A stretch of DNA of 63,915 bases from Zygnema circumcarinatum (GCA_037447605.1 CM074813.1:2614644-2678558); one strand, 5' to 3'; positions 15,463 through 27,793 are shown, counted from the stretch's first letter. The notes: generated by a model from the letters alone, not told the origin. Numbers and translations: made by a program.

Positions 15463-18078
15463 ATGACGAGGACTCCGTGCTGCGACAAGCAGGGCCTGAA
15501 GAAGGGGCCATGGACGCCCGAGGAGGACGAGAAGCTGATCAAGTACATCAGCGCGCAGGGGGAGGGCAACTGGAGCTCCGTGCCCAAGAAAGCAGGTCAG
15601 TTGGGAAATCCGTTCAACGGAAACGAAACGGAACTGGACATGTCCCGAGATCCGCGTCAGTTTGACCCCATTTTTGGCATTTTGCATGGAAGGCGGAGGG
15701 AGGCGAATGAGGGGCAGATCTGGGAACACTTTGCGCTTCTCCCTTTGTTTTTTTTTTTTTTGGTTTGGCTTTAGAAATAAGATTGTATGTAGGACGCTTT
15801 GGCAGATTCCTTATTATTATTATTTTTTTTTTTTCTGCGGGTTAAACAGGCCTGATTCGTTGCGGAAAGAGCTGTCGGCTGCGATGGGCCAATTACCTCC
15901 GCCCTGATCTGAAGAGGGGGATTTTCACAGAAGAGGAGGAGCAGCTTATCCTTGACCTGCACAAAGCCATCGGAAATAGGTCAGTAGGCTTTAAGAATGG
16001 CTGAAAACATTGACTGAAAAAACATCAAATTCCGGATTAATCTAAGAGACCCCCAGTCCGGTTTTCCGCTCAAAACCCACTTTTTACTTTTTCAAATCCG
16101 TGCTCTATTCCTTGTTTCCCGTAAGCTTTATAGTCTACTGAAATGCTGACCCCCTCTTTGCTGTGCTCAGATGGGCCCGTATTGCGACTGAGCTTCCCGG
16201 ACGGACCGATAATGACATTAAAAATTTCTGGAATACGCGAATTAAACGAAAATTGCGCGATATGGGGATCGATCCTGTGACCCACAAGCCTCTCTCCCAG
16301 GTGGAAGGTTCCGAGAAGGAGCCGAAAGTGACCCGCAGAGGACCCCCTCCTGGAGAAGCGAGCCGTCGGAATAAGAGCACACCCCAAAAGAACCTTCTAG
16401 AAGGCTCTGCTCCCTCCGGAACTCCCGCTTTAAAGCCTGCCATTTCTGCAATTTCTGCTGCAGGATTCTCTGCAAAAGGGGTCAAACTGAGCCGTGGAGT
16501 TTCAGACTCTAAGGGGTTGAAGGAGGTGGAGGAGGGAGAGGTTGAGGGAGAGGGAGAGGGAGAGGGGGAGGGAGAGGGACAGGGGGAGGGAGAGGAAGAG
16601 GGAGAGGGAGAGGAAGAGAGTGGCAGTGGGAGTGAGGGTGAGAGCGGTGAGGTAGGCGAGAAGAGGAAGAGAGAGAGAGCTGTGGGAGGAGGAGGAGGAG
16701 GAGCTACCACAGTAGTGACTTGGGCCGGACGGAAGCGCTCCTCCCGTCGCCACGTGGCGGTCGACTATTCGGAGAGAGCGAGCGATGCCGAGTCTGTGGG
16801 AGACAGTGGAGAGAGGCAGGGAGGGAGAGGGAGAGGGAGAGAGAGAGAGAGAGGCAGCCATGACTCCTGCGAAGAAGACGATGAGAGCATGCTTGATGAT
16901 GATGAGGGAGAGACCCCTGCCTCTCCCACCAGCGTTATCCGCCAACAGGGGGGGGCTGCTTTGGAGGAGGACGGGGGGGCGGCCCCCCGCCATGTGAAGC
17001 AGAGGCTGGAGGGGCCCTTTGGGGGGAGGCTCAGTTTGGTCATTCCGTCGGAGCCAACGGGTTCCATGCTGCCGTTGTCCGCTGGGGCGACGCCGACGGA
17101 ACTGGGAACGGGAACGGGACAAGTGAAGATGGAACTGTCCTCGCCGAAGTTGGAGGCCGGAGGATGTGGGCTCCTCAGCCCGTCTCTGCTTAAGCAAGGG
17201 TGAGTCAGAGGGTTTATAGTTTAAAACTTCAAAACTTTTTAATGTAGGTTAATTTTTGTCCGTGAAAATGCAACGTTTTTTTCTGTTTAAGATTAGCATA
17301 CTAGTCGAGGCTAAAACATCTTTTAGTTATTAGTTTTTTTTTTTTTATTTAGTTCTTTTTCTCATGGGGTGATGAGTGCCTCCAGATTAGCTTCAAGCGT
17401 GTAATGCGCACCACTGCTTCTTATAAAGTTTAAAAAAAACTCTGGACCTGACAAGAGTTTTTTTTTTTTTTTACATTTTACAGACTTTTTAATTCCGATT
17501 CTGTCGAACCCTTCTGGTGGGCGATCTCCTACGAAGCCGACCCTCTCTCCTTCGACCCTGCCAGCGTGACAGCTGTCACGCCTGCACAACCTGAAGCCGT
17601 TGACTGCAAGCCGGACCTGATCGGAGATTTGACTTCCTTTGACCGACCAATGGCGGCCGAGACAGACATTGGCCGAAACCGGGAGCTTCGATCCGCCGTA
17701 AAAATTGAAACTGACAGTTTAATGAATTGGCAAGGCCGCAACGGATTTGCAACGGAGGACCCACATGGAGACGCTTTGAAGGTGGTCGAGAGTCTGTGGA
17801 ACTTTGAATATGGGGGGTTCGAGCCGCTGCAGCTCCCTGTGACGGATTCCGTCGTGGGCAACGGACAAGGGGGGAACGGAACGGCGCCGGTCCAGAACTC
17901 ATGGAGCGACTTCTTTGGAGCGAGTCCTAGGTGGGGCGCGTTGAACGGAAACGGAAACGGAAACGGAGGACATGGACATGGAGACTTGTTCGGATCAAGG
18001 GGCCAAATGGGGTTTGCGGCGCTCCTGAGCCCTCGGACGCAGTGGACGGCATCGCACGCCGGCCTAATTTCGCAATAA
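15463..18078 (+). CDS. R2R3-MYB transcription factor
   Basis: Four exons join in phase: 15463-15595, 15850-15979, 16171-17199 and 17484-18078, giving 628 aa. The N-terminus [18 protein letters not shown] is typical of plant R2R3-MYBs. The MYB domain spans about residues 13-116: R2 includes [17 protein letters not shown] and R3 includes [20 protein letters not shown], followed by [11 protein letters not shown]. The bHLH-interaction signature of R3 is not present. Exon 3 carries an EGEGEG run from a GA-type microsatellite (about 16520-16620) and a G-box inside coding sequence near 16750. The tail includes an aromatic/acidic patch [15 protein letters not shown] and a [13 protein letters not shown] run. 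It is a DNA-binding regulator; the subgroup cannot be assigned safely. The start codon lies after a GA-rich leader with no upstream in-frame alternative in the family context. Confidence 0.92.
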
Positions 18079-20497
18079 TTTTGGGCGGCGGGCAGGAGAG
18101 AAAAAAAGGGGAGGAGGGGAGAGTACACGGAGGAGGGGTTCAGGGGCATTTTCAATTTTTTTTTTTTCTTTTCAGCGCAGCAGAAGAAGAAGCAGAAGAA
18201 GGTCGGCAAAGAGGAGCTCCCCCAACTTTTTTTTTTTCAGCAGAAAGCAAATAAGTTCTTTGAAGGCGGCGGCTCGGAATGTAGGACATGGCGCAGGAAG
18301 GAGGAGGGAGGAGCCTAGGGTTTAGGGCAGGAGGGTTCAGGAGCCCATTCAGGAGCTTCAACAATTTCAACAATTTCGGCAAAATTTGGCAAAATTTCAT
18401 TTTGATCATTGATCAAATCGATCGGCCGTTCTCTTTATCCGCTCGACGACAAAGCTTTCCTCTTTTTGTAATTAGTCGGGCGCAGTCTGGAGCAGGATAG
18501 GGGGGCGGGCAGGTCTCGAAAACCTTTCAAATTATTTCATTTCAGGCATAGTTTCTTTCCGTTCTTTTTTTTTTTTTTTCTGGCAAAAGTTTTTGGGGTT
18601 GGCGCGCGCTTGTAGCGGGGAGGCGGAGGGAGACCGTTTTTGATGTACAGCAGCATTCAATCGGACACATTGAATAGAAAAATTGGCTTCAATTCAATAA
18701 CTTGAGAAAAATATTTAAAATTTGGCAATGCATTTGAGTGACTCTTCTATGGAAATTGGGCTTTGGATGTTTACTTAAAATTTTAGGGCTCATGCGCAAG
18801 TTAACCTAAAAAAAAAGCCATGAAGGGAAAAGTTTGGCCAATTTGCAGTCTATAAAGTTACTCAGGTTATCGCTATCAAATTTACAGCATGGTGATGGCT
18901 TTAAATCGAAGGGCTTAAACCCTAGGGTTTAAGAAACTTTGTGAACTTTAGGTTAACTTTGGCGAAACTAAAAAATGAAACCTAAAGCTGATCGTCAGAG
19001 AGAATGGGTTGAACTTCAAAAAATCATGGCTTTAAGTCATTACGTGATCGGGAACCACGAGGACAGAACTGTACGAATCTGTACAACATTTGTACGGAAA
19101 CGTACCCCATTTTAGCGTTCGAGCCCTATTTTTTCTTAAGAAAATATTTATATATTCCCCTGAACGGTTTTCCGGTCGAGCGGTTTCCGGCGACGGCCCG
19201 CTTTTTGTCGTTTAGCCGCCCGGCTTTTGCGATTCCGCAAAACGACAGGACGCAGCTGACATCAAAGCGCGCGATTTTGAAGCGTCCAGTCGTTGCATGT
19301 CACTGACATTTTGGACCAATCAGAGCGCAGAACGGGCCAGACCGTACGGACACGGCGGTTAGGGCCACAGAAAAAACTTGTCAGTTAGTGAAGAATTTGA
19401 ATTGGAGCTTTGGGCGGCACTTTTGGGGGTCTTGTATGCCACCTGGCACGCTGTCAGAGGCTAGTTGGCCCGAAAAATAAGGTTTAGCTGACACGTGGCA
19501 TTCCAGCTCGGATCCGCAAAATCCGGCACGACGCACATGGATTCTGAAAGACCTCAAGATGCGGAAATGTCGGTGCCGTGATTTTCGGAGATGGGGAAAC
19601 GACAAAACATCGTCGGGTTCAACGGAGGGGAGAGGGTGCTCACAAGTGCTGGAAAGCGCAAGAGGACAAAACTTCCGGTCAAGAACGCGTTCCCATCTGG
19701 GACTTTCTTGACCGGGAGAGACGGGACGTGACGGGGCGGCTCTTGGAATTCCGTGGCGACAGTTCATCGGAAATTCGCGTCGGAAACCGAATTACTGGAA
19801 AAACTAGAAGAAAATCTTTGACCGGCGATTCGGAATCCAATCGTCGGCGCATCCGTGTTGTACGGAACAAAAGCAAGCTGGCATCGGATTGTACGGTGTA
19901 GCATTTTCATGCTCCGTACGGTACCGTACCATTTTGGTGCTTTCACATGACAGTTTCACGTGGCGTAGCTCATGGCGGATCTCTGTTGCAGCGTCCAGTT
20001 CCGTCACGAGTTTCGGGGCACTGAACTGCGCATAGCTGACGCCGTCCGCACCGCACGCACGCTTTAGTCGCATCCATGGGGCGCGTTGGGAAGTTTGGAG
20101 GCCATGGCCATGGCATCGCTCCGAGCAGCGTCCATATGTTACGTATGAGGCGAAAGGTGCAAGCCGATCCGCCGTTCGGTTGATCTGAAAGCATGGATGA
20201 TGCCATGGGGGCCAGGGGGACATGCGCCGTCATCATGGCTCGTGGACGCCGTTTGGAATGAAGACCACGGCTTGGTCGATTGCTGTACACATTTAACGCA
20301 GCCGAGTACTATATTCACATTTGGCTAACCCTAATAGGCTATCGGTGGTTGCCTCTGCGCCTCTCCCCTTGCAAAGCGGCCAATCAACATCCGCATTGGG
20401 ACCACGCTAACATTAACGTGAAAAATAACATCAATAAGAACATGACATGAGCCATCCGGCGGCTTCGCGCGATATGTACAGGGGAGGGCGGCGGCTG
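18079..20497. other. Intergenic between MYB and TLK (tail to tail)
   Basis: It holds the MYB 3' flank with poly-T and A/T-rich runs, then about 1.5 kb rich in GTACGGA/CGTACGG motifs (19068-19100, 19342, 19861, 19915). A CCAATCAGAG element lies at about 19316 and a TGCCACCTGGCA-like motif near 19440. The short open frames look random. No gene recognised. Confidence 0.55.
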
Positions 20498-21283
20498 TCA
20501 CGTCCCGCGGGCCATGTACGGATCCTTCATGAGCGTGACGATGTCGGGCCGACTTCGCTGGTCGTAGGTCAAACAACGCTTTATGAACTCCTGCGTGTGA
20601 ATGGGCGGGAGGGAGAGAGAGAGAGGGGGGGAGAGAGGGAGAGTGGGTTGGGGGGGAGGAAATGGCTGTGGTAGAAGGTGAGCAAGGTTTGATGGGAGAG
20701 TTGGATAACGGAGAGAAAGAGAGACGGGAGGGAGAGAGAAAGAGAGAGAGAGAGATGGGAGAGAGAGAGAGACAGCACATGAAGCCCCATTAAAGGCGGC
20801 GCACCTTGGCTTCATTTGAGACGACAGGGTGCGCCGGAAACGTGACAGCTGTCGCCCTCCCAATGGTGCCCTCCCGCAAAATGCGCTCCTGACTTTGGCC
20901 CTCTCCAAAGGGACGCTTTCCGTACAGCATTTGGAAGAGCAGGACTCCCAGCGACCACACGTCCACCTGGCGGACGGCCAATGGCAGGAAAGAGATTTCA
21001 TTTCACTTTATGATGTTTCATTATTTATTCGGAAGGAGATAGTCCGCTGCGTTCATTTTGAGAACTCAGGGAAGGAAGAAATCACGAAAAGCTTGGAATT
21101 TAGGAGATAGCGACAGGTATTGCAGAAACATAAAGAGGTTGCAAGAAAATGGTTTCCTGAAAGGGGGTGAGGGCCTCACCTTGGAAGAGATCAGAGGCGT
21201 TTTGTGGACTTCAAAGCACTCGGGAGGGAGGTACCTGCCAGCCTCAGCACGGGCGGGAGAGAAATTGAGAGCCACACAGCGAA

Positions 21284-21317
<34 letters not shown>

Positions 21318-22021
21318 CGAGAGGCGCGCGCACCAGTAGGTCCCGGCGCCCTGCGAGGTGAGTTCGGCCTCCCCCCCTCCCTCCCCCTCCCCGTGCAGCA
21401 GTTTGCATAGGCCGAAGTCCGCGAGCGCGGCCCCCCCCCCTCCCCCCCTCCCCCTCAGCAGCACGTTCGCGGGCTTGAGGTCGAAGTGCACGACCGGCGG
21501 CCTCGCCCCCTGGAGGTGTCCGAGGGCGGCCCCGACCTGCGCCGCGAGGCCGCGCGCCTCGCGCTCGCCCACCGCGCGGCCGCCCGCCAACACCGCCTCC
21601 AGGTCGCCGCCTGGCGCCCAGGACCGAGGACGTTGACTTTTGGGGGTGTTGACTTTTGGGCGTTGACTGGGGGGGGGGTTGACTTTGGAAGGGGAGTGGG
21701 GGTGGTGTTGACTTGGGGGGGGGTGACTTTGGCCAGGGAGTGGGGGTGTGAGTGGGTTATTCAGCGGTGAGTTTTGGGAGAGGGTGGAGCTTTGGGCGTT
21801 GACTTTTGGGAGGGCGTTGAGTTTGGCCGGGGAGTGAGGGGGGGTGTGAGTGGATTATACAGCGGTAAGTTTTGGGAGAGGGTAGAGCTTTGAACGTTGA
21901 CTTTCAGGGGGGGGAGGGGGGAGTGGACTTTTGGGGGGTGGGGGTTGACGGTGAGTGGGGGGGAGGGGATAGGGGATACCGCGTGACAGCGGTCACGGGA
22001 GACGCGTGCGGAGATTTGGGG

Positions 22022-22060
<39 letters not shown>

Positions 22061-25000
22061 CGAGAGAGAGAGAGGGCCTCCTCCCACCTCCCCTCTCCCT
22101 CACCCCTGAACCCTTAACCCCCCCCCCCCTCAACCCTAAACCCAGCCCCTTCCTGACTGACCTTCGCAGTACTCGAGCACCGTCGCGAAGGTGTCGCTGT
22201 CGATCTCGAAGGTGTCCAGGACCTGCACGATGCTGACGTGGCGCAGGCGCTTGTGCGTCTGATATTCGCGCAGGGCGTGCCGGACATAGCTCCGCTTCTT
22301 CTCCTCCGGCCAGAGGGGGTTCAGCTGGTGGAGCTTGCAGGCCACCCACCGCTGCTCCTGCAGGTCAAACGCCTGCCTCGTACAGGGAACCAAATTAGGG
22401 TTTAGGGTTTAAGCTTTCGTATTTCAGGGTTCAGGGTTTTAGAGTTTTAAGGGTCGAGGGTTTAGGGTTGTCGGGTCTGGGGTTAGGGTTTGGGTTATAG
22501 GGCTAAGGGCAATGCCCTTCTGGATTGAAGGGCCTTTGAGATTTAGAATGGGTTCGAAGCCTTCTTCAGTTGTTTCCAGATCTCTGCCATCGATCGCCAA
22601 ATGTAACAAAAAAACCATGAAACCCCTCAAACTCGAAAGGCCCGACATCCCTAAAATCCCCCTAAAACCCTAAAAACCCTAAAACCCTAAACCCCTAAAC
22701 CCCTGTTTCCCAGAGTGGCCCCTAACCTCTCCCCCCACCTTGAACACCTCCGAAAAGCCCCCCTTCCCTAGCAGGTTGAGCAGCGCGTAGCGGCGGTGCA
22801 GGACGGGGCAGGCCTTGAACCGCGACCCGTCCTCGTCGCGGACCCTCTTCACCTCCCGCGCGTGCGCCGCCCGCTCGCGCTCGTACCGCTCGCGCTCAAG
22901 CAGGGCCGCCTCCTCCTCCTGGGGGGGGTGCAGGCGAAGGGTAGGGGGGTAGGGTTTAAGGATTAGGGTTTAGGATTTAGGGGTTAGGATTTAGGGTTTA
23001 AGGTTTAGCGTTTAGGGTTTAAGGTTGGTTTCGGATTTAGGGTTTGGGGTTTAGGGTTTAGAGTTTAGGGTTTAGGGTTTAGGGTTTAGGGTTTAGGGTT
23101 TAGGGTTAGAGTTTAGGGTTTAGGGTCGGTTTCGGGTTTAGGGTTTAGGGTTTAAGGTTTAGGGTTTAGGGTTTAAGGTTTAGAGTTTAGGGTTTAGTGT
23201 TTAGGTTAGGGTATAGGGTTTAAGGTTTAGGGTTTAGGGTTTAGGGTTTAGGGTTTAGGGTTAGGGTTTAGGGTTTAGGGCTTAGGGTTTAGGGTTTAGG
23301 GTTTAGGGTTTAGAGTTTAGGGTTTAGGGTTTAAGGTTTAAGGTTTAGGGTTTAGGGTTTAGGGTTTAGGGTTTAGGGTCGGTTTCGGGATTAGGGTTTA
23401 GGGTTTAGGGTTTAAGGTTTAGGGTTTAGGGTTTAAGGTTTAGAGTTTAGGGTTTAGGGTATAGGGTATAGGGTATAGGGTTTAAGGTTTAGGGTTTAGG
23501 GTTTAGGGTTTAGGTTTAGGGTTTAGGGTTTAGGGTTAGGGTTTAGGGTTTAGGGTCGGTTTCGGGTTCAGGGTTTAGGGTTTAGGGTTTAAGGTTTAGA
23601 ATATAGGGTTTAAGGTTTATAGTTTAGGGTTTAATATTTAAGGTTTAAGGTTGGTTTCGGGTTTAAGGTTTAGGGTTTAGGGTTTAGGGTTTCGGGTCAG
23701 GGTTTGGGGTTTAAGGTTAAGAGTTTAGGGTTTAGGGTTTAGGGTTTCGGGTTTAGGGTTTAGGATATAGGGCTTAGGGGTTAGGGTTTAGTGAGTAGGG
23801 TTAGGGTTTAGTGTTTAGGGTTTAAGGTTTACTGTTTAGGGTTTAGATTTTTTGGGAGGCTTACAAGGGCAAGTTCAGGGGCTTCGTGTCATAGGGTTTT
23901 TGAAGTTTGGGGATTTCAATAGGAGGAGGTGCGGAATTCGAACCCGCTTCAATGCGAACAGTCGCGTTTTGTAGATCTCCTCCCCGACCCAATCCTCCTC
24001 CTCCTCCTTAGACCGCTCCTTCTCGGATGCTTCCTTTTGATCTGAGAGGGATAAATCGGTCGTTGGAATCAAATACGGGCGAAAGAGAGAGAGAGAGAGG
24101 GAGAGAGAGGGAGAGAGAGGGAGAGGGAGAGGGAGAGAGAGAGTTAGAGAAGTACGGCATTCCATTCAGTACAATATATGAGAGAAACAAAAACCAGGTC
24201 CTTGCATAGTATGCAACTTCACCTTTTTGCTGCCGCGGGGAACTTTTTTGTTGTCTCTCCAACAGTTCCTTTTCCTGCATGATCGAATTCTGCTCGCCAT
24301 CCCACAACTCAATAAATAAATAAATAAAGAGAGAAATTTGAGCAACTCGTTCAGGACAACAATGTAAACAAGCCAAAAGCGCAGTTCACGGGAAGATAAA
24401 GCAATCCTTGTGTTCGAAAAAAGCCCTAAAAGAAAAAGTCAAAACATTCGAGAGATAAAAAAATATAATGGCAGGAAAATGTTACCAGTCGCGCTTGAAT
24501 GTCTTTATACACTTGGCCCTCCTCCCAAACCTCCGAAATCATACTGCCCACTCTGCAGCCCATCTCAAAACCCTAATTACAAAACCCTCATTAAAAACCC
24601 CTAATTTCAAAAACCCTCATTACAAAACCCTAATTTCAAAAACCCTCATTACAAACCCCTACTTTCGAAAACCCTCACTACAAACCTATAATTTCAAAAA
24701 CCCTCATTACAAAACCCTAATTTCAAAAACCCTCACTAAATAACCCTTATTTCAACAGAATACTTCCCAGGACCCTAATCCCCCTTACCCTACTTAGTGA
24801 AGCCGAACCGAGCGAAACGGAAGGTAACGGAACAAGGCAGCATGGAACGGGCCAAAATGTGGAACGGTGTTCCATGTAACGCGTACCGTTGGACGCCGAC
24901 ATTTCCCAGTCGAACGGAATTCAGTTGCAGGCGAAGGCGTGCCATGCTTCGCTCCGTTTGGGCGGCCGCCACGAGGATCTCGGACAGAACTCTGATCCGC

Positions 25001-27161
25001 TGGAGATTCGAATAAAGACAAAAGTACAACAACAAATGTTGCACTTCAGAATTTAGTTTCTGAGTTTCCTTAAGGGAAAAGAAGAAAATGAGGGAAAGAG
25101 AGAAAGAGCTAGAAAGGGAAAATCGATAAAAAAAAACAAATAACAGTGGAAAGCAAAAAATGACCTCTTGTTCCCTGCTTTTATGTTCGGCTCGGAGCTG
25201 CTCCAACTCCTGCTAACCCCCACCCCCCACGAAAATGGAGAGAATAAGGAAAAAGAAAAAAAATAGAAAAGAATTCCGTGTAAACCGGGAAGGCGACTTT
25301 TTGATTCTCTAGGTAATGCAAGAGGCCACTTTGTTCCAAACACATTTTTGCAATACTTATCGCTCCCGCGAGCGCAGCCCCTCACCTTCTCCTTCTCCGC
25401 CTCCACGATCCGAAGGCGCTCCTTCATCGACTCAAGCTCGTCCTGAAACAAGAACTTCACGGTCTCAATATGAAAGTCTCCTAAACAGCATTTCTCTCTC
25501 TCTCTCTCTCTCTGCTATCCGTATTTTCCCCTACAACTATCCCTCCCCCCCACCCTTGTCCCTTCTCTCTCCCCTGCCCTTATCCTGCCCCATCCACCTT
25601 TCCCTGCCTTTCTCACTCCCTCCCTCCCTCCTTCCCTCCCTCCTTCCCCTCCATTCCTACCTGCAACTTCCTCCTTTCGTCATTCCACCGCCCTTCAGCA
25701 GCTTGCAGGAGCAAACCCTGCAGGCACCCTCCAAGAAAGTTAATATATTTTTGTTGCCTTGTGGTGCTTTCTGACTCGAGCGTGCCACCCCACCACTTTA
25801 AAGTCAAATTCTCTTACTGTCACCTTTTTGACGCTGTGTCCATTACTTCAACCCTGCAGAGATAGCCTTCCAAAAAAAGAAAAAAAACAAGAATGGGAGG
25901 GAGGAATACTCAAAATGAGTAGGGGAAAGGAACGGAGGAAGAGGGAGAGAGAGCATGCAGCCAATCAAAAGCGACAAATTAAAAAACTGATACTGATTGC
26001 CACGTGGCACGCTCACCTCGCTCTGCGATGCCACCTGTCCTCGCCAGATGCTGCCACCTGGCACCCCTTTCTCGTGCTCTGCGCCCTTCTCCTGTCCGGC
26101 AGCAACCCTATCCCCTTGCACTTCAAAATCTAAAAAAAAAAACATCAAATAAATGAAGAGAGCGGGAAAATGGAAGGGGGGGTAAAGTAGGGGATAAAGT
26201 CTCAGCTGACCATTTCCATGTAAAAGCTACTGTTCCCAGCGTTAGCCAATCTGGCGCTGCCACCTGGCAGACCCCTGCCACCTGGCATGCGCTCTCCAGG
26301 AGCTTCCCGGGACTCCGCGTCCTGCGGTCAAATACCGTACAGTTTAAGATTTAGGGTTTATGGCTTAGCGTTTTTAGTGTTTCGGGATTGGGGTTCAGGG
26401 TTTAGAGTTTCAGGTTGAGAGTTTATTTAAAGTTCAGGGTTCAGAGTTTAGGGTTTAGGGCCCTTCCCTTTCCCGCCCCTCTCCCTCTCCCTCTCCCCCC
26501 CAGACATATCATTTGATTAGTTTTCACTGCAAATTCAAACAAGGTACTCATTTCTCATTTTCATTTTTTTTTTCTCTTTTTCCTCATTTCCATTTTTTAT
26601 TCCACTCTCCTCTCGACATGTGGAGGTTCTCACAGGCAATCCGAGCGCCTCCTCCCCTCCTTCTCCCGCACATCCAAGGAATTTTCGCTTTTTCGGATTT
26701 GGCAAAATCGAAAAATAATTCGGTTCCTGCATCTCCGCACGGGCTAGAATAGTTAATAATTTCACTGCTTTCCTAACTTACTTGCCCATTTTTCGTTCTC
26801 CCAGGTCCCTCCGAAGAGAAGCGACAAGTAAAACATGCGAAGAGGAATTAAAGCTACAAAAAGTAAAATGTTTCACCTCGTCGTCCGAGTCAGAAGCCGC
26901 CAGCTGTTGTCCAGATGTCCCGGAAAATGTCATCTGATGTGGCAGCACGCCATTGGCTGTGGAGCCCTCGGAGAATGCCACGTCAGCGCTGCGCTCCCCG
27001 GAAAGAGGCGCCATGGGAGAGACGCCCGCCATGCGCGCCTCCAAGCGTGCGAGCTTCTCCACGTGGCACTCTGGTAGGCTGCCACGTGGCAGGGCACCGA
27101 TCGGCAGAGACCGCCTGGAGGGGAAGGAGGGGGAAGGCTCTGATGATGTTTTTGCTGCCAT
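20498..27161 (-). CDS. TSL: TOUSLED-like Ser/Thr protein kinase
   Basis: Nuclear kinase of the TLK family, which phosphorylates Asf1-type histone chaperones and acts in chromatin replication. Exons in transcript order: 26877-27161, 26264-26321, 26017-26129, 25661-25717, 25386-25442, 25165-25212, 24887-24999, 24486-24552, 24223-24289, 23944-24041, 22739-22918, 22162-22372, 21334-21610, 21180-21234, 20805-20966 and 20498-20590. All joins keep phase, giving about 647 aa. An N-terminal ASDSDDE matches the family, and a Glu/Lys/Arg-rich coiled coil follows. The kinase domain shows the glycine loop LLGKGGFSEVFK, VACKLHQLN, catalytic HFDLKPANVL (TLKs have HYD/HFD rather than HRD), ADFGLCKLL, LTSQGAGTYWYLPPECFE, DVWSLGVLLFQMLYGKRPFG and QSQERILREGTI. 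The end is RCLTYDQRSRPDI...DPYMARGT. The second and third exons are the least certain. Confidence 0.92.
21630..21960. repeat. GTTGACTTTTGGG minisatellite with 90-bp duplication (TLK intron)
   Basis: The intron between exons 22162-22372 and 21334-21610 carries repeated GTTGACTTT(T/G)GG units. It also has a block of about 90 bp present twice (from about 21733 and about 21822), each copy containing CAGCGGT(G/A)AGTTTTGGG and AGAGGGT(G/A)GAGCTTTG. The rest is G-rich. Confidence 0.8.
22935..23860. repeat. Interstitial telomeric TTTAGGG array filling a TLK intron
   Basis: About 920 bp of plant-type telomere repeat TTTAGGG with variants (TTTAAGG, TTAGGG, TATAGGG) occupies nearly the whole intron 22919-23943. 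A marker GGT(C/T)GGTTTCGG interrupts it at about 23024, 23126, 23378, 23556 and 23652. On the transcribed strand the intron is CCCTAAA-rich, which could serve as a polypyrimidine-rich spacer. Confidence 0.93.
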
Positions 27162-27334
27162 GGTGAGGGGGAGGGAGGGAGGGAGGAAGAAGGAAAGAGG
27201 GAGGGAAGGAGAGAGGGAGGGAGGGAGGGAGAGAGGGAGGGAGGGAGGGAGGGAGGGAGGGAGGGAAGGAAAGAGAGGACCTCGGGGGCGGGGGAGAGCT
27301 TGGAAGGGAGGAAGGAAGAGGGTGAAATTTAAAG

Positions 27335-27440
27335 TTTTGGCGGGAAAAGCGTTGCTTGCTGGAACTGCTGATGCGTGCGAGGTCAATGTGACGTCAGCCT
27401 TATGCAACCGTGCTAGTACAATGACGTCATTGTGACGTCA
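27335..27440 (-). promoter_or_regulatory. TLK core promoter: E2F site and three CREs
   Basis: TTTTGGCGGGAAAA (27335-27348) is a textbook E2F/DP site, about 175 bp upstream of the TLK start codon. Three perfect TGACGTCA bZIP/CRE palindromes follow at 27389-27396, 27422-27429 and 27433-27440. E2F control fits an S-phase kinase. Confidence 0.65.
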
Positions 27441-27513
27441 TATCATTGACGGACTCCAACAGCATGGAATCGAGTCTGCAAGTGCGACAAACGGCGAACC
27501 AGGTTTGGGGTAT

Positions 27514-27604
27514 GCGGTTTGCGGTTTGTGGTTTGCGGTTTGCGGTTTGTGGTTTGCGGTTTGCGGTTTGCGGTTTGCGGTTTGCGGTTTGCGGTTTGCG
27601 GTTT
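27514..27604. repeat. Minisatellite of 13 GCGGTTT units
   Basis: Thirteen exact 7-bp units of GCGGTTT (two as GTGGTTT) form a telomere-length repeat in which AGGG is replaced by GCGG. It lies in the TLK upstream region. Confidence 0.95.
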
Positions 27605-27793
27605 GCTGATTTTCAACGAGTTGTTTTTCTGTCCATGATGACGTCCATCTGGAAGAGCGGCCAACGGGGACGCGACACGTCGCAAGTTGACATGGCGAAA
27701 ACGACGCCGAGCGAGCCAATGGATGCTGCCGCCCAAAGTATGCGGTTTGTCAAACTTGTTAGTTTCTATTTGAAAATCTGACATTCATCATTA

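Noticed and set aside
27514-27604. Repeat array as CRISPR-like or coding (NRKPQTA repeats)
   Set aside because: A 7-bp unit without spacers in a eukaryotic intergenic region; the translated repeat is an artefact.
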